Made by a program: the position numbers and the translations under genes
Assembly: GCF_011303555.1 (NCBI RefSeq)
Contig: NZ_CP049868.1
Span: forward strand, 5,642,001 to 5,706,000
Direction: 5' to 3'
Length of the DNA stretch: 64,000 nt
From: Pedobacter sp. HDW13
GTDB lineage: Bacteria; Bacteroidota; Bacteroidia; Sphingobacteriales; Sphingobacteriaceae
The notes under the pieces: generated by a model
What the model was told of the DNA's origin: nothing
What the model saw: only the letters and a program-made list of their open reading frames with translations
Databases searched by the model: none
Shown here: in pieces, positions 26,038-34,360 of the stretch
How the letters are laid out: every line of letters begins with the position of its first letter
How positions within the stretch are numbered: the stretch's first letter is position 1

Positions 26038-26140
26038 AGTTAAATATTTGTTACGAAAGTACTGTCTATGATGCAATATTTAGTTAAGCCTAAGTTAAGA
26101 AATTGTTAATTACTTAAATTAGTTTAACATGAAATTTGTT

Positions 26141-27253
26141 TTAACGTAACGTTTTGGCTAAGAAGTCCTCCAGCGCTGTTCCACGAAGGTTTTTAGCTAC
26201 AATTTTCCCTGCCGGATCAATCAAATATGAAGTAGGAATCGCTTGCACCTGATATTTTTTTACCGTTTCACCGTTAAAATCTTTCAATTCCGATACATGT
26301 GTCCAGGTTAATCCGTCGGCTTTAACTGCACCTAACCAGGCTGCTTTATCGGTATCGAGCGAAATACCCAGAACGTCAAAATTCTTAGTTTTGTATTGAT
26401 TGTAAACTTTTACCACGTTCGGATTTTCCTGGCGACAAGGCTGGCACCACGATGCCCAAAAATCTACCAATACATATTTTCCTTTATAATCAGCTAAACT
26501 AACGGGTTTACCTTCTGCAGTATTAATGGTAAATGCTGGTGCTATTTCGCCAACTTGCACTGCTTTTAACTGCGCCATTTGCTTAACGAAAGCATCTACA
26601 GTGGCATTACCTTTAATATCTTGTTTAACCTCATCAGCAAATTTTACCAGTTCAGCTTCAAATTCCTGCGGACTTAAAGTGTTCATGGCATAAAAACTTG
26701 CCAACGTACCTTTATTGTCTTTAGCAAATTTTAAGATCTGCGTATTTAACTGATTGATGTAAGATTCGTACTGAGGCTTCATCGATTCTAAAATGGTCGC
26801 CCTGTTTTGCGGTTGCGTAGCTACTTTCGCTTCAAAATCAGCCTGTAGTTTTTCAACTTGCTTGGCAAAGGTATTTCTGATACCATTAAGCTCCGATAAT
26901 TTATCTACCTCGTTTGCACCCGAAATTTTGTACGCCATGGTTTTATCAGCCAAATCAGCTTCCAGTTTAATTGCATCGTCGTTTTTAGCAATCAGCATAA
27001 ATTCATGGTTACCTACCGATACCCTGAAAAAATCTACAGAAGGGGTTTTACGTATAAACTTAAATTCGCCTTTTTCCGATAAATTAGTCGAATCGATTGC
27101 AACCATATTACTATTTTGCATACCATACAAAAACACCTTTTTTTCTGCCCCCGGATTTTGGAAAGTTCCGTCAATCGTGAAGCTATCTTTTGGTTTACAT
27201 GCGGTGAAAGCAATTGCAATCAGCACAATCAGGCTCAATTGTTTTATTCTCAT
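26141..27253 (-). CDS. Thioredoxin-like lipoprotein (TlpA/ResA family, DUF4369-like N-terminus)
   Basis: This 370-residue protein has lipobox signal MRIKQLSLIVLIAIAFTACK, an N-terminal DUF4369-like beta domain (about 25-120), a helical linker (about 120-230) and a thioredoxin fold with active site FWASWCQPCRQENP near residue 265 and cis-Pro in QVQAIPTSYLID. It is a periplasm-facing thiol reductant tethered to a membrane. Its ATG overlaps the gatB stop by one base (TAATG), so it is coupled to gatB despite the unrelated role. Confidence 0.9.
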   Translation of the reverse strand: MRIKQLSLIVLIAIAFTACKPKDSFTIDGTFQNPGAEKKVFLYGMQNSNMVAIDSTNLSEKGEFKFIRKTPSVDFFRVSVGNHEFMLIAKNDDAIKLEADLADKTMAYKISGANEVDKLSELNGIRNTFAKQVEKLQADFEAKVATQPQNRATILESMKPQYESYINQLNTQILKFAKDNKGTLASFYAMNTLSPQEFEAELVKFADEVKQDIKGNATVDAFVKQMAQLKAVQVGEIAPAFTINTAEGKPVSLADYKGKYVLVDFWASWCQPCRQENPNVVKVYNQYKTKNFDVLGISLDTDKAAWLGAVKADGLTWTHVSELKDFNGETVKKYQVQAIPTSYLIDPAGKIVAKNLRGTALEDFLAKTLR

Positions 27254-28704
27254 TATTTCAGTTTTTCAAGTATTAATTCGTTTAATTTTTTTGCATCAGC
27301 TTTTCCTTTGGCAAGTTTCATTACATCGCCAACAAACAAGCCTAAAACGCCTTTTTTACCTTTTTTATATGCTTCTACCTGTTGCGGGTATTTATTTAAC
27401 ACTTCATCAATAAAACTTCCCAGTTCATCACCGTTTTCGGTAATTAAAAGATTTAAAGTCTGGGCAAGCTCTGCTACATCCGTACCCGCTTTGGTTTCAA
27501 TTGCAGGCAATAGTTGTTGTATGGCAATTTGTTGAGTTAGCTTTTTATCATCAACAAGATTAACTGCAACCGCAAGCTGTTCAGGTTTAACCTTATAAAC
27601 ATCAATGGTAATAGCTTTTTCGTTTAAAATAGCCCTAACCGGACCAATGAGCCAGTTAATTAAACTTTTTTTGGTATTTACGAGTGGTAAAGCAGCATTA
27701 AAATAAGTTAGTAAAGCTAAATCTTCTGCAAACAAGGCTGCATCGGCCTTACTAATGCTAAACTCCGCAATCATCTTTTTCGAAATCTCATTTGGCAAAG
27801 CAGGCATGGCCGATTTAATTTCAGCTAGCCAGCTATCCGAAATGTGAATAGGCTGTAAATCCGGATCGGAAAAATAACGGTAATCGTTTGCTTCTTCTTT
27901 GGTACGCATAGGTGAAGTAGTACCATTTTCAGCATCAAAATTAAGCGTACTCTGAATAATTTTTCCTCCGTTGCTAATCACTTCAACCTGACGGCCAAAT
28001 TCAAAATCCATTGCCCTGCGTACGTTGCGCATGGAGTTTAGGTTTTTCACTTCGCAGCGGGTACCAAATTCAGTTGTGCCCACCGGACGGATTGAAATAT
28101 TGGCATCGCAACGCAAACTACCTTCTTCCATGTTTCCATCGCTCACATTTAAATGCCTCACCAGTTTCCTGATTTCGCTCAGTAAAGCCGAAGCTTCTTC
28201 CGCACTGCGGATATCAGGCTCCGTAACAATCTCAATTAAAGGCACTCCAGCGCGATTCAAATCAACCAACGAATATTGATCATCCTGATCGTGGATACTT
28301 TTACCTGCATCTTCTTCTAAATGAATGCGGTTAATACCGATTTTCTTTGTCGATCCATCAGCAAGTTCAACTTCCAGGAAACCGTTAACACAAATTGGCT
28401 GATTATCCTGCGTAATCTGATATCCTTTAGGTAAATCGGCATAGAAATAGTTCTTCCTGTCGAAATGATTGATTTGGTTGATGGTACAATTTAACGCCAG
28501 GCCAATGCGAACCGCTTTAGCTACCACTTCTTTATTTAGCTTTGGCAAAGCACCGGGCAAGGCCAGCGAAACGGTTGATATATTTTGATTAGGCGAAGCA
28601 CCGAAAGCAGCACTATCAGCAGAAAATATTTTGGTATTGGTATTTAACTGAACGTGGATTTCCAGTCCTGAAACGAGTTCGAAATTGCTATTTTGTAAAG
28701 ACAT
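27253..28704 (-). CDS. gatB: Asp-tRNA(Asn)/Glu-tRNA(Gln) amidotransferase subunit B
   Basis: From the ATG at 28704 the product is 483 residues, the usual GatB length; an upstream in-frame ATG at 28734 adds ten atypical residues. Signatures are FELVSGLEIHVQLNT, ADLPKGYQITQ, INRIHLEEDAGKS, DLNRAGVPLIEIVTEPDI, LRCDANISIRP and EVKNLNSMRNV, followed by the YqeY-like tail. It kinases and transamidates misacylated Glu-tRNA(Gln) or Asp-tRNA(Asn) with GatA and GatC, which lie outside the window. Confidence 0.96.
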   Translation of the reverse strand: MSLQNSNFELVSGLEIHVQLNTNTKIFSADSAAFGASPNQNISTVSLALPGALPKLNKEVVAKAVRIGLALNCTINQINHFDRKNYFYADLPKGYQITQDNQPICVNGFLEVELADGSTKKIGINRIHLEEDAGKSIHDQDDQYSLVDLNRAGVPLIEIVTEPDIRSAEEASALLSEIRKLVRHLNVSDGNMEEGSLRCDANISIRPVGTTEFGTRCEVKNLNSMRNVRRAMDFEFGRQVEVISNGGKIIQSTLNFDAENGTTSPMRTKEEANDYRYFSDPDLQPIHISDSWLAEIKSAMPALPNEISKKMIAEFSISKADAALFAEDLALLTYFNAALPLVNTKKSLINWLIGPVRAILNEKAITIDVYKVKPEQLAVAVNLVDDKKLTQQIAIQQLLPAIETKAGTDVAELAQTLNLLITENGDELGSFIDEVLNKYPQQVEAYKKGKKGVLGLFVGDVMKLAKGKADAKKLNELILEKLK

Positions 28705-28865
28705 TAAAGCTTTATATGTTAAAATTACAGGCAAATATAGTTATTATTTAGTCTTTCGTTAAAAAAGGCTTGATGGAGAATTTTTTAAAAATCCCTATCA
28801 AAACAACCTTTCTTTAACTAACAAATAAACAGCTGACAATCAATAAAATACAAGACAACTGGCAA

Positions 28866-28910
28866 TTTACTCAATACACTGAGTAAAATTACTCCGGTGT
28901 ATTGAGTAAA
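28866..28910. promoter_or_regulatory. Nested inverted repeat upstream of the secreted-paralogue cluster
   Basis: TTTACTCAATACAC (28866-28879) and GTGTATTGAGTAAA (28897-28910) are perfect 14-bp inverted arms. Between them GAGTAA and TTACTC form a second, inner palindrome. The heptamer GAGTAAA or its complement thus occurs four times in 45 bp. There is no T run, so it is not a typical terminator; an operator or a structured leader about 105 bp before the 29017 gene is more likely. The rest of 28735-29016 shows nothing I recognise. Confidence 0.6.
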
Positions 28911-29016
28911 ACGAATCCGTTAAAGAATGTTAAATCCAAATCACCTAATTAAACTACTCTTTATCTGCGCCGTCTATCCTAATAATTAACACACACAAAA
29001 CCTTTAATTTAAGATT

Positions 29017-29574
29017 ATGAAAAAGTTAGTTTTATTTGCCGCAGTCCTGATGGTTTCATTATTCGGCGTAGATTATGCAAAAGCACAAGTTAGTTTAAAT
29101 GTAAATATAGGCTCACAACCTGTTTGGGGTCCAACCGGATACGACCATGTAGATTATTATTATTTCCCGGATATAGATGCTTACTATTATGTTCCTTCTT
29201 CCCAGTACATTTATTTAAATGGTAACCGCTGGATATGGGCGAACAATTTGCCTGCACAATATGGCAACTTCGATTTATATCGTTCTTATAAAGTGGTAAT
29301 TAACAAGCCAAAACCTTATTTGCAAAACAATTTTTATGTTACCAGGTATAGCCCATATAAAAACTATGGTGGTCGCCAGGCGGTAATAAGAGATAGTCGC
29401 GAAGCTAAATACTATGTAGTTAAAGGCCATCCCAACTATGCTCAGAAACAGGTAACTGTAGTACGTCCCGAACGTAATAGACCACGAAATATAAAAGTAG
29501 TTAAGCGGGTAGAACGAAACGATAATGGTAGACCAGAAAGAAATGGTGGCGAACGAAGAAATGAACGCCATTAA
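29017..29574 (+). CDS. Secreted Tyr-rich protein, paralogue 1 of 3
   Basis: This 185-residue protein has signal peptide MKKLVLFAAVLMVSLFGV...AKAQ and then a domain shared with the next two genes: VSLNVNIGSQPVWGPTGYDH, VDYYYFPDIDAYYYVPSSQY, IYLNGNRWIWANNLPAQYGN, then YKVVINKPKPYL. The C-terminus (about 140-185) is very basic and Arg/Asn-rich. I do not recognise an experimentally characterised family. The Tyr-rich beta pattern and basic tail suggest an envelope or extracellular role. It has its own terminator at 29601-29623. Confidence 0.85.
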   Translation: MKKLVLFAAVLMVSLFGVDYAKAQVSLNVNIGSQPVWGPTGYDHVDYYYFPDIDAYYYVPSSQYIYLNGNRWIWANNLPAQYGNFDLYRSYKVVINKPKPYLQNNFYVTRYSPYKNYGGRQAVIRDSREAKYYVVKGHPNYAQKQVTVVRPERNRPRNIKVVKRVERNDNGRPERNGGERRNERH

Positions 29575-29600
29575 TCAAAATATTTAGTTAGTCGTGTAGA

Positions 29601-29623
29601 GGAGCATCCCAAAAAGATGCTCC
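29601..29623 (+). terminator. Terminator after paralogue 1
   Basis: GGAGCATC and GATGCTCC form a perfect 8-bp stem around CCAAAAA, followed by TTATTTATTT. Each of the three paralogues has its own terminator, so each is a separate transcription unit. Confidence 0.8.
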
Positions 29624-29641
29624 TTATTTATTTAATGAGTT

Positions 29642-29656
29642 TGGCACGTAGTTTGG
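29642..29656 (+). promoter_or_regulatory. Sigma-54-like promoter of paralogue 2
   Basis: TGGCAC-N5-TTGG matches the -24/-12 spacing of sigma-54 promoters (GG then ten bases then G), although the -12 dinucleotide is GG, not GC. A similar element precedes paralogue 3. It lies 43 bp before the start codon. Confidence 0.4.
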
Positions 29657-29698
29657 ATACTTTAAATAACACTTAAACACACATAAATTAAATCTGTT

Positions 29699-30226
29699 AT
29701 GAAAAAATTATTTTTAGTCGCGGTAGTTATGATGGTTTCATTGCTCAGCATGCCGGCAAAAGCCCAGTTAAATATTAACGTTAATATCGGTTCTCAGCCC
29801 TTATGGGGTCCAACGGGATACGACCATGTAGATTATTACTACCTACCCGATGTAGAGAGTTATTATTACGTTCCGCAAAGGCAGTTTGTTTATTTAAATG
29901 GAAATGACTGGGTATTTGCCAACTCTTTGCCGTCCAGATACGGTAACTATGATTTATACAACGGTTACAAGGTTGTGATCAATTCGCCAAAACCCTATTT
30001 AAATTTCAGAAATGATAAAGTAAAATATGCAAAGTATAAAGGTAATAAAGGCCAGTTGATTATCAGAGACAGCCGTGATAGTAGATATTATGTTGTAAAA
30101 GGACACCCGCATGGCATGCCTCCAGGTCAGGCTAAAAAAATGTATGGAAAAGAAGATAACGGGGAAGATCACGGAAAAGGCCATAAAAAAGGTCATGGAA
30201 AAGAAAAAAACAAAGAAAAATACTAA
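29699..30226 (+). CDS. Secreted Tyr-rich protein, paralogue 2 of 3
   Basis: This 175-residue paralogue has signal MKKLFLVAVVMMVSLLSMPAKAQ and the same domain (LNINVNIGSQPLWGPTGYDH, YYYLPDVESYYYVPQRQFVY, LNGNDWVFANSLPSRYGNYD, VVINSPKPYLNFR). IRDSRDSRYYVVKGHPHG aligns with paralogue 1. The tail (about 145-175) is a Gly/His/Lys-rich segment (HGKGHKKGHGKEKNKEK), which could bind metal or anionic polymers (inference). The domain is conserved while the tail diverges, suggesting tail-specific ligands. Confidence 0.85.
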   Translation: MKKLFLVAVVMMVSLLSMPAKAQLNINVNIGSQPLWGPTGYDHVDYYYLPDVESYYYVPQRQFVYLNGNDWVFANSLPSRYGNYDLYNGYKVVINSPKPYLNFRNDKVKYAKYKGNKGQLIIRDSRDSRYYVVKGHPHGMPPGQAKKMYGKEDNGEDHGKGHKKGHGKEKNKEKY

Positions 30227-30248
30227 TATGAGCATTTAGTTAAATTAA

Positions 30249-30272
30249 AGGAGTGCCAGAATAGGCGCTCCT
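30249..30272 (+). terminator. Terminator after paralogue 2
   Basis: AGGAGTGCC and GGCGCTCCT pair (one G:T) around AGAATA and are followed by a run of seven T or more. Confidence 0.82.
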
Positions 30273-30302
30273 TTTTTTATATAGCTGTTACAATAGATTT
30301 TT

Positions 30303-30317
30303 TGGCACAACGTTTGA
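30303..30317 (+). promoter_or_regulatory. Sigma-54-like promoter of paralogue 3
   Basis: TGGCAC-N5-TTGA has the same layout as the element at 29642 and is followed at similar distance by AAACACACA and the start codon at 30352. The -12 position is GA instead of GC, so this is a candidate only. Confidence 0.38.
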
Positions 30318-30351
30318 ATTACATTAAACACACACAAATTAATAGATTATT

Positions 30352-30855
30352 ATGAAAAAGTTATTTCTCCTTTCCGCGATTTTAAGTATCGTGGCTTTAA
30401 CGTCTAATCAATCTAACGCTCAGGTAAGTATTAATGTAAATATTGGTTCACAACCTGCATGGATCCCGGCAGGCTATCAGGATGTTAATTACTACTACCT
30501 CCCCGAAGTACAGTCTTACTATTGTGTTCCGCAAAGACAGTTTGTTTATTTAAGTGGAAACAGATGGACCAGATCAAGATATTTACCTGCAAGATATAGA
30601 GGCTATAACCTGAACCACGGTAGAAAAATTGTAATGTATGGTGATAATCCTTATCGCAGCTATAATAACCACAGGGTAAGGTACGCCAGTCATCAAAACT
30701 ATTATCGTTCATCTTATGGCGGTGGCGACAGAATCAGATACAATCCATCAAGAAATAACTATAGAAGCTACAGGGAAGATAACAGACACCACGATAGAAA
30801 TGTGAATGCGAGTTTATTCTCGAGAGGACACCGTGAAAAACATGGCAGACATTAA
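30352..30855 (+). CDS. Secreted Tyr-rich protein, paralogue 3 of 3
   Basis: This 167-residue paralogue has signal MKKLFLLSAILSIVAL...SNAQ and the shared domain (VSINVNIGSQPAWIPAGYQD, NYYYLPEVQSYYCVPQRQFV, YLSGNRWTRSRYLPARYRGY). It is the most diverged: VDYYY becomes VNYYY, a Cys replaces one Tyr, and the IRDSR...YYVVKGHP block is missing. The tail is Arg/Tyr/Asn/His-rich. It is convergent with alaS, sharing a terminator at 30863-30883. Confidence 0.85.
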   Translation: MKKLFLLSAILSIVALTSNQSNAQVSINVNIGSQPAWIPAGYQDVNYYYLPEVQSYYCVPQRQFVYLSGNRWTRSRYLPARYRGYNLNHGRKIVMYGDNPYRSYNNHRVRYASHQNYYRSSYGGGDRIRYNPSRNNYRSYREDNRHHDRNVNASLFSRGHREKHGRH

Positions 30856-30862
30856 AATAAAA

Positions 30863-30883
30863 AAAGAGGCTTTAAGCCTCTTT
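30863..30883. terminator. Bidirectional terminator between paralogue 3 and alaS
   Basis: AAAGAGGC and GCCTCTTT form a stem around TTTAA with an A run before and a T run after. It serves the plus-strand paralogue 3 and the minus-strand alaS. Confidence 0.85.
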
Positions 30884-30904
30884 TTTTATGCATTTATACT
30901 ATGC

Positions 30905-33525
30905 TTAATGTGCATGTGGAATAAAAGTTTCGGCCTTTTCTAATACTGCTTTTAAACCAGCTGGATTCTTACCACCAGCTGTTGCATAAAATGGCTGTCC
31001 GCCTCCGCCACCCTGAATTTCTTTTCCAAGCTCACGAACAATATTAGAAGCATTTAATCCTTTTTTAACCAAATGATCGGAAAGCATAACCGTAATACCA
31101 GGCTTGCCTTCAATTTCTGTAGTAAAAACCAAAAACAGGTTATCAACCATATCTTTTAAAGAGAATGCCAGATTTTTAACTGCTTCAGCACTCTGTATAT
31201 CAATATGTTTGGCAATTAAATTAATTCCGTTAATACCGCGTACGTGATGTACAATTTCATGTTTTAAGGTATTTACGCGTTCAATAGTCGATTTTTCAAT
31301 CTCCTTTTTCAGTTTCGCATTTTCGTCAAGCAAAGCTTGTACAGCAGCCGACAAGTCTTTACTACCGTTCAATAATGTTTTTAAATGTCCTAATTCTTTC
31401 CTTTGATCTAAGAAATATTGTTCTGCTTTATCAGCAGTAATTGCTTCTATACGACGAACACCGGCAGCAACTGCACTTTCTGAAACAATTTTAAACGAAC
31501 CAATCTGACCGGTAGCTTTTACGTGCGTACCACCGCAAAGTTCTTTAGAGAAATGATCGTCGAAAGTAATCATCCGAACAAAATCACCATATTTTTCACC
31601 AAATAAAGCGGTTACCCCACTTTCAATAGCATCCTGATAAGGCACGTTTCGTTGCTCTTTCAGCTTAATATTTTGTCTGATTTTCTGGTTCACAATCACT
31701 TCAATCTGCGCCAGCTCCTCATCGGTTACCTTTGCAAAGTGAGAAAAATCGAAACGCAGGTAATCAGCATTTACCAGTGATCCTTTTTGGTTAACGTGCT
31801 GACCTAAAACCTGTTTTAAGGCAGCATGTAATAAGTGTGTAGCCGAGTGATTATCTTCGGTTAAAACACGTTTATCTTCATCTACAACAGCCCAGAACTT
31901 ACCTTCCAGATTATCTGGCAATATATCAGCAAAATGAACTGTTAAGCCATTCTCTTTTTTGGTATCGGTAATATCAATCCAAAACTGGCGACTGTGGTCC
32001 TCTAATCGGCCGGTATCTCCTACCTGACCACCACTTTCTGCATAAAAAGGTGTTTGGCGTAAAACCAGCTGAAACTGCTCTTTGCCTTTAGCTTTTACTT
32101 TACGGTATTTTAAAATTTCGGTCTCAATTTCTAAGTCATCATAACCTACAAACTCGCTTTGATCATCGGCATTTACAATTACCCAGTCACTGGTATCAAT
32201 AGCGGTAGCGGCGCGGCTATCGTCTTTTTGTTTTTTTAATGCCTGTTCATAGGCTTTTAAATCAACCGACCAGCCTTTTTCTCTTGCCATCAGCTCTGTT
32301 AAATCGATCGGGAAACCGAAAGTATCAGAAAGTTCAAAAGCAAAACTACCTTCTACGCTATTATTTACAGCCTGATATTTCTCAAAACGCTGAATTCCTG
32401 TTGATAGTGTACGTAGGAAAGAAACTTCTTCTTCCAAAACCACTTTCTGTACAAAATCCTGTTGCGAAACCAACTCATCGAAAACACCTTTAAACTGTTC
32501 GGCCAGCAAAGGCACTAATTGGTTTAAGAAAGGCTCTTTAAAGTTTAAAAAAGTGTACGCATAACGTACTGCACGGCGTAAAATCCTGCGGATTACATAA
32601 CCAGCTTTATTATTAGAAGGCAATTGACCATCTGCAATAACAAATGAAATGGCACGGATATGATCGGCCATTACACGCATAGCGATATCGGTTTTCTCGT
32701 CTGCACCGTATTTTATTCCTGCTTTATCAGAAATAAACTGAATCATTGGCTGAAAAACATCGGTATCGTAGTTAGATGTTTTTTCCTGTAAAACGCGTAC
32801 CAAACGTTCAAAACCCATTCCGGTATCCACATGTTTGGCTGGTAAACTTTGCAAGGAACCATCTTTTAAGCGGTTAAACTGCATAAATACATTATTCCAG
32901 ATTTCGATTACCTGAGGGTGATCTGCATTTACCAGCGTAGCACCATCCACTAATGCTTTTTCTTCATCGGTACGGCAATCAACATGGATTTCTGAGCAAG
33001 GGCCGCATGGTCCTGTATCGCCCATTTCCCAGAAATTATCTTTTTTATTTCCTGGTAAAATATGGCTCTCATCTACATATTGTTTCCAAAGGTCAAAAGC
33101 TTCCTGATCTTTAGCTAAACCTTCTTTCTCGTCGCCTTCAAAATAGGTAACATATAATTTTTCTTTTGGAATTTTATAAACTTCGGTTAGTAGTTCCAGC
33201 TCCAGGCAATGGCTTCTTTTTTAAAATAATCGCCAAAGCTCCAATTGCCCAACATTTCGAACATGGTGTGGTGGTAAGTATCAATACCTACTTCTTCCAA
33301 ATCGTTATGTTTACCCGAAACCCGCAAACAACGTTGAGTATCTGCAACACGAGAATATTTGATGGCAGCCTCTCCCAAAAATAAATCTTTAAACTGATTC
33401 ATACCCGCATTGGTAAACATTAAGGTTGGGTCGTTTTTAACCACAATCGGTGCGGAAGGAACAACATGATGCTGTTTCGATTCAAAAAAACTAAGGAATG
33501 CCTGTCTAATCTCTTTTGCTGTCAT
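30905..33525 (-). CDS. alaS: Alanine--tRNA ligase, with one frameshift
   Basis: The N-terminal frame starts at 33525 (MTAKEIRQAFLSFFESKQHH, LMFTNAGMNQFKD, YHHTMFEMLGNWSFGDYFKK) and ends AIAWSWNY at a stop near 33187. The other frame runs from ELLTEVYKIPKEKLY through GDTGPCGPCSEIH, the editing-domain HSATHLLHAALKQVLG, ELCGGTHVKATG and the C-terminal QGGGGGQPFYATAGGK. One extra G in the TGGAAC at 33196-33197 (W-E-L-L) restores 873 codons, the usual length. alaS is essential, so a consensus error is by far the likeliest explanation. Confidence 0.95.
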
Positions 33526-33558
33526 TTCAATAATATTGGAGGGAACAAAATTAAAATT

Positions 33559-33594
33559 TTATTGCGTTATTAAGGAAAAATCGAGCTACATTTG
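33559..33594 (+). promoter_or_regulatory. Candidate Bacteroidota promoter of the MerR gene
   Basis: TACATTTG at 33587-33594 fits the -7 consensus TAnnTTTG, with a TTATTG at 33559-33564 about 22 bases upstream as a -33 element. It lies in the divergent gap between alaS and the MerR gene, 48 bp before the start codon. Confidence 0.4.
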
Positions 33595-33641
33595 AACACT
33601 TTAATTAATCGATATAAAACACTCATAATCAAGCTCAAAAT

Positions 33642-33977
33642 ATGCCGTATAAAGAAAGAGACATTAATAAAATGTATTATACCATGGGCGAAGTGACTGA
33701 AATGTTTAATGTAAACGCTTCACAGATTCGTTTTTACGAAAAAGAATTCGATATCCTTCAACCTAAGAAAAACAAAAAAGGCAACCGTCTTTTTACTCCA
33801 GAAGATATAGAAAACCTGAAAATCATCTTCAACCTTGTCGATGAAAAAGGCTTCACTTTAAAGGGCGCTAAAGATTACCTGAAAAACAATAAATCTGATG
33901 TAAAAGAAAATCAGAAAATTATTGATTCTTTAGAAAAGCTAAAAGGTTTTCTGGTTAATCTATCTCAGGAACTTTAA
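33642..33977 (+). CDS. MerR-family transcriptional regulator
   Basis: This 111-residue protein has an N-terminal MerR winged helix: YYTMGEVTEMFNVNASQIRF, then YEKEFDILQPKKNKKGNRLF and TPEDIENLKIIFNLVDEKGF with TLKGAKDYLK. The C-terminal dimerisation helix is short, with no Cys or drug-binding domain. This compact type lies next to alaS in many Bacteroidota; its ligand and targets are unknown. The gene is divergent from alaS. Confidence 0.9.
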   Translation: MPYKERDINKMYYTMGEVTEMFNVNASQIRFYEKEFDILQPKKNKKGNRLFTPEDIENLKIIFNLVDEKGFTLKGAKDYLKNNKSDVKENQKIIDSLEKLKGFLVNLSQEL

Positions 33978-34104
33978 AACATAAAACCTTACTTAAAAGT
34001 ATTTTTAGAATTACATTCCTTGTAGTTTTAAAAATATTTTTTCTATATTAGTTCTACAGAACAAAAAATCACCTCTATTTTCTTTAACCGATTAACGCTC
34101 GCTT

Positions 34105-34347
34105 ATGAAAGTATGGTATTTTTTGTTACGTGTCTTTTTTCCTCGCTATGTATCTGATCAAGATTATTTGCGTAATCTTTTAGCGCTCACCAATCGCAAT
34201 CAAATAGTTATTTCTATTACATTGGCTTTTAGGGCCAATTCAGTAAATGACTCCCACCGTACGCTATACAAGTGTGATGTAGGTATGGCTCCTAATTACA
34301 AAAATCGTCCGGTTATCCCCTATTACCTTCCTAAGCAATTTACTTGA
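34105..34347 (+). CDS. Possible small protein, doubtful
   Basis: An 80-codon frame begins MKVWYFLLRVFFPRYVSDQD and ends 13 bp before the start of the HHH-domain pseudogene. There is no recognisable domain; the N-terminus is hydrophobic and the remainder polar. Because it borders a decayed locus it may be a remnant or a chance frame. I list it with low confidence. Confidence 0.25.
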   Translation: MKVWYFLLRVFFPRYVSDQDYLRNLLALTNRNQIVISITLAFRANSVNDSHRTLYKCDVGMAPNYKNRPVIPYYLPKQFT

Positions 34348-34360
34348 AAAACAATTTATT

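Noticed and set aside
26793..27413. A 206-codon plus-strand frame
   Set aside because: It is antisense to the thioredoxin-like lipoprotein and gatB genes, whose reading frames are clearly real.
28870..29016. A sigma-54 promoter for the first secreted paralogue
   Set aside because: Only a TGGCA without a matching -12 half is present; the evidence is too weak.
30905..33525. Programmed frameshift in alaS
   Set aside because: There is no slippery heptamer at the site, and the missing base lies in a plain G run; other genes in the window show the same pattern.
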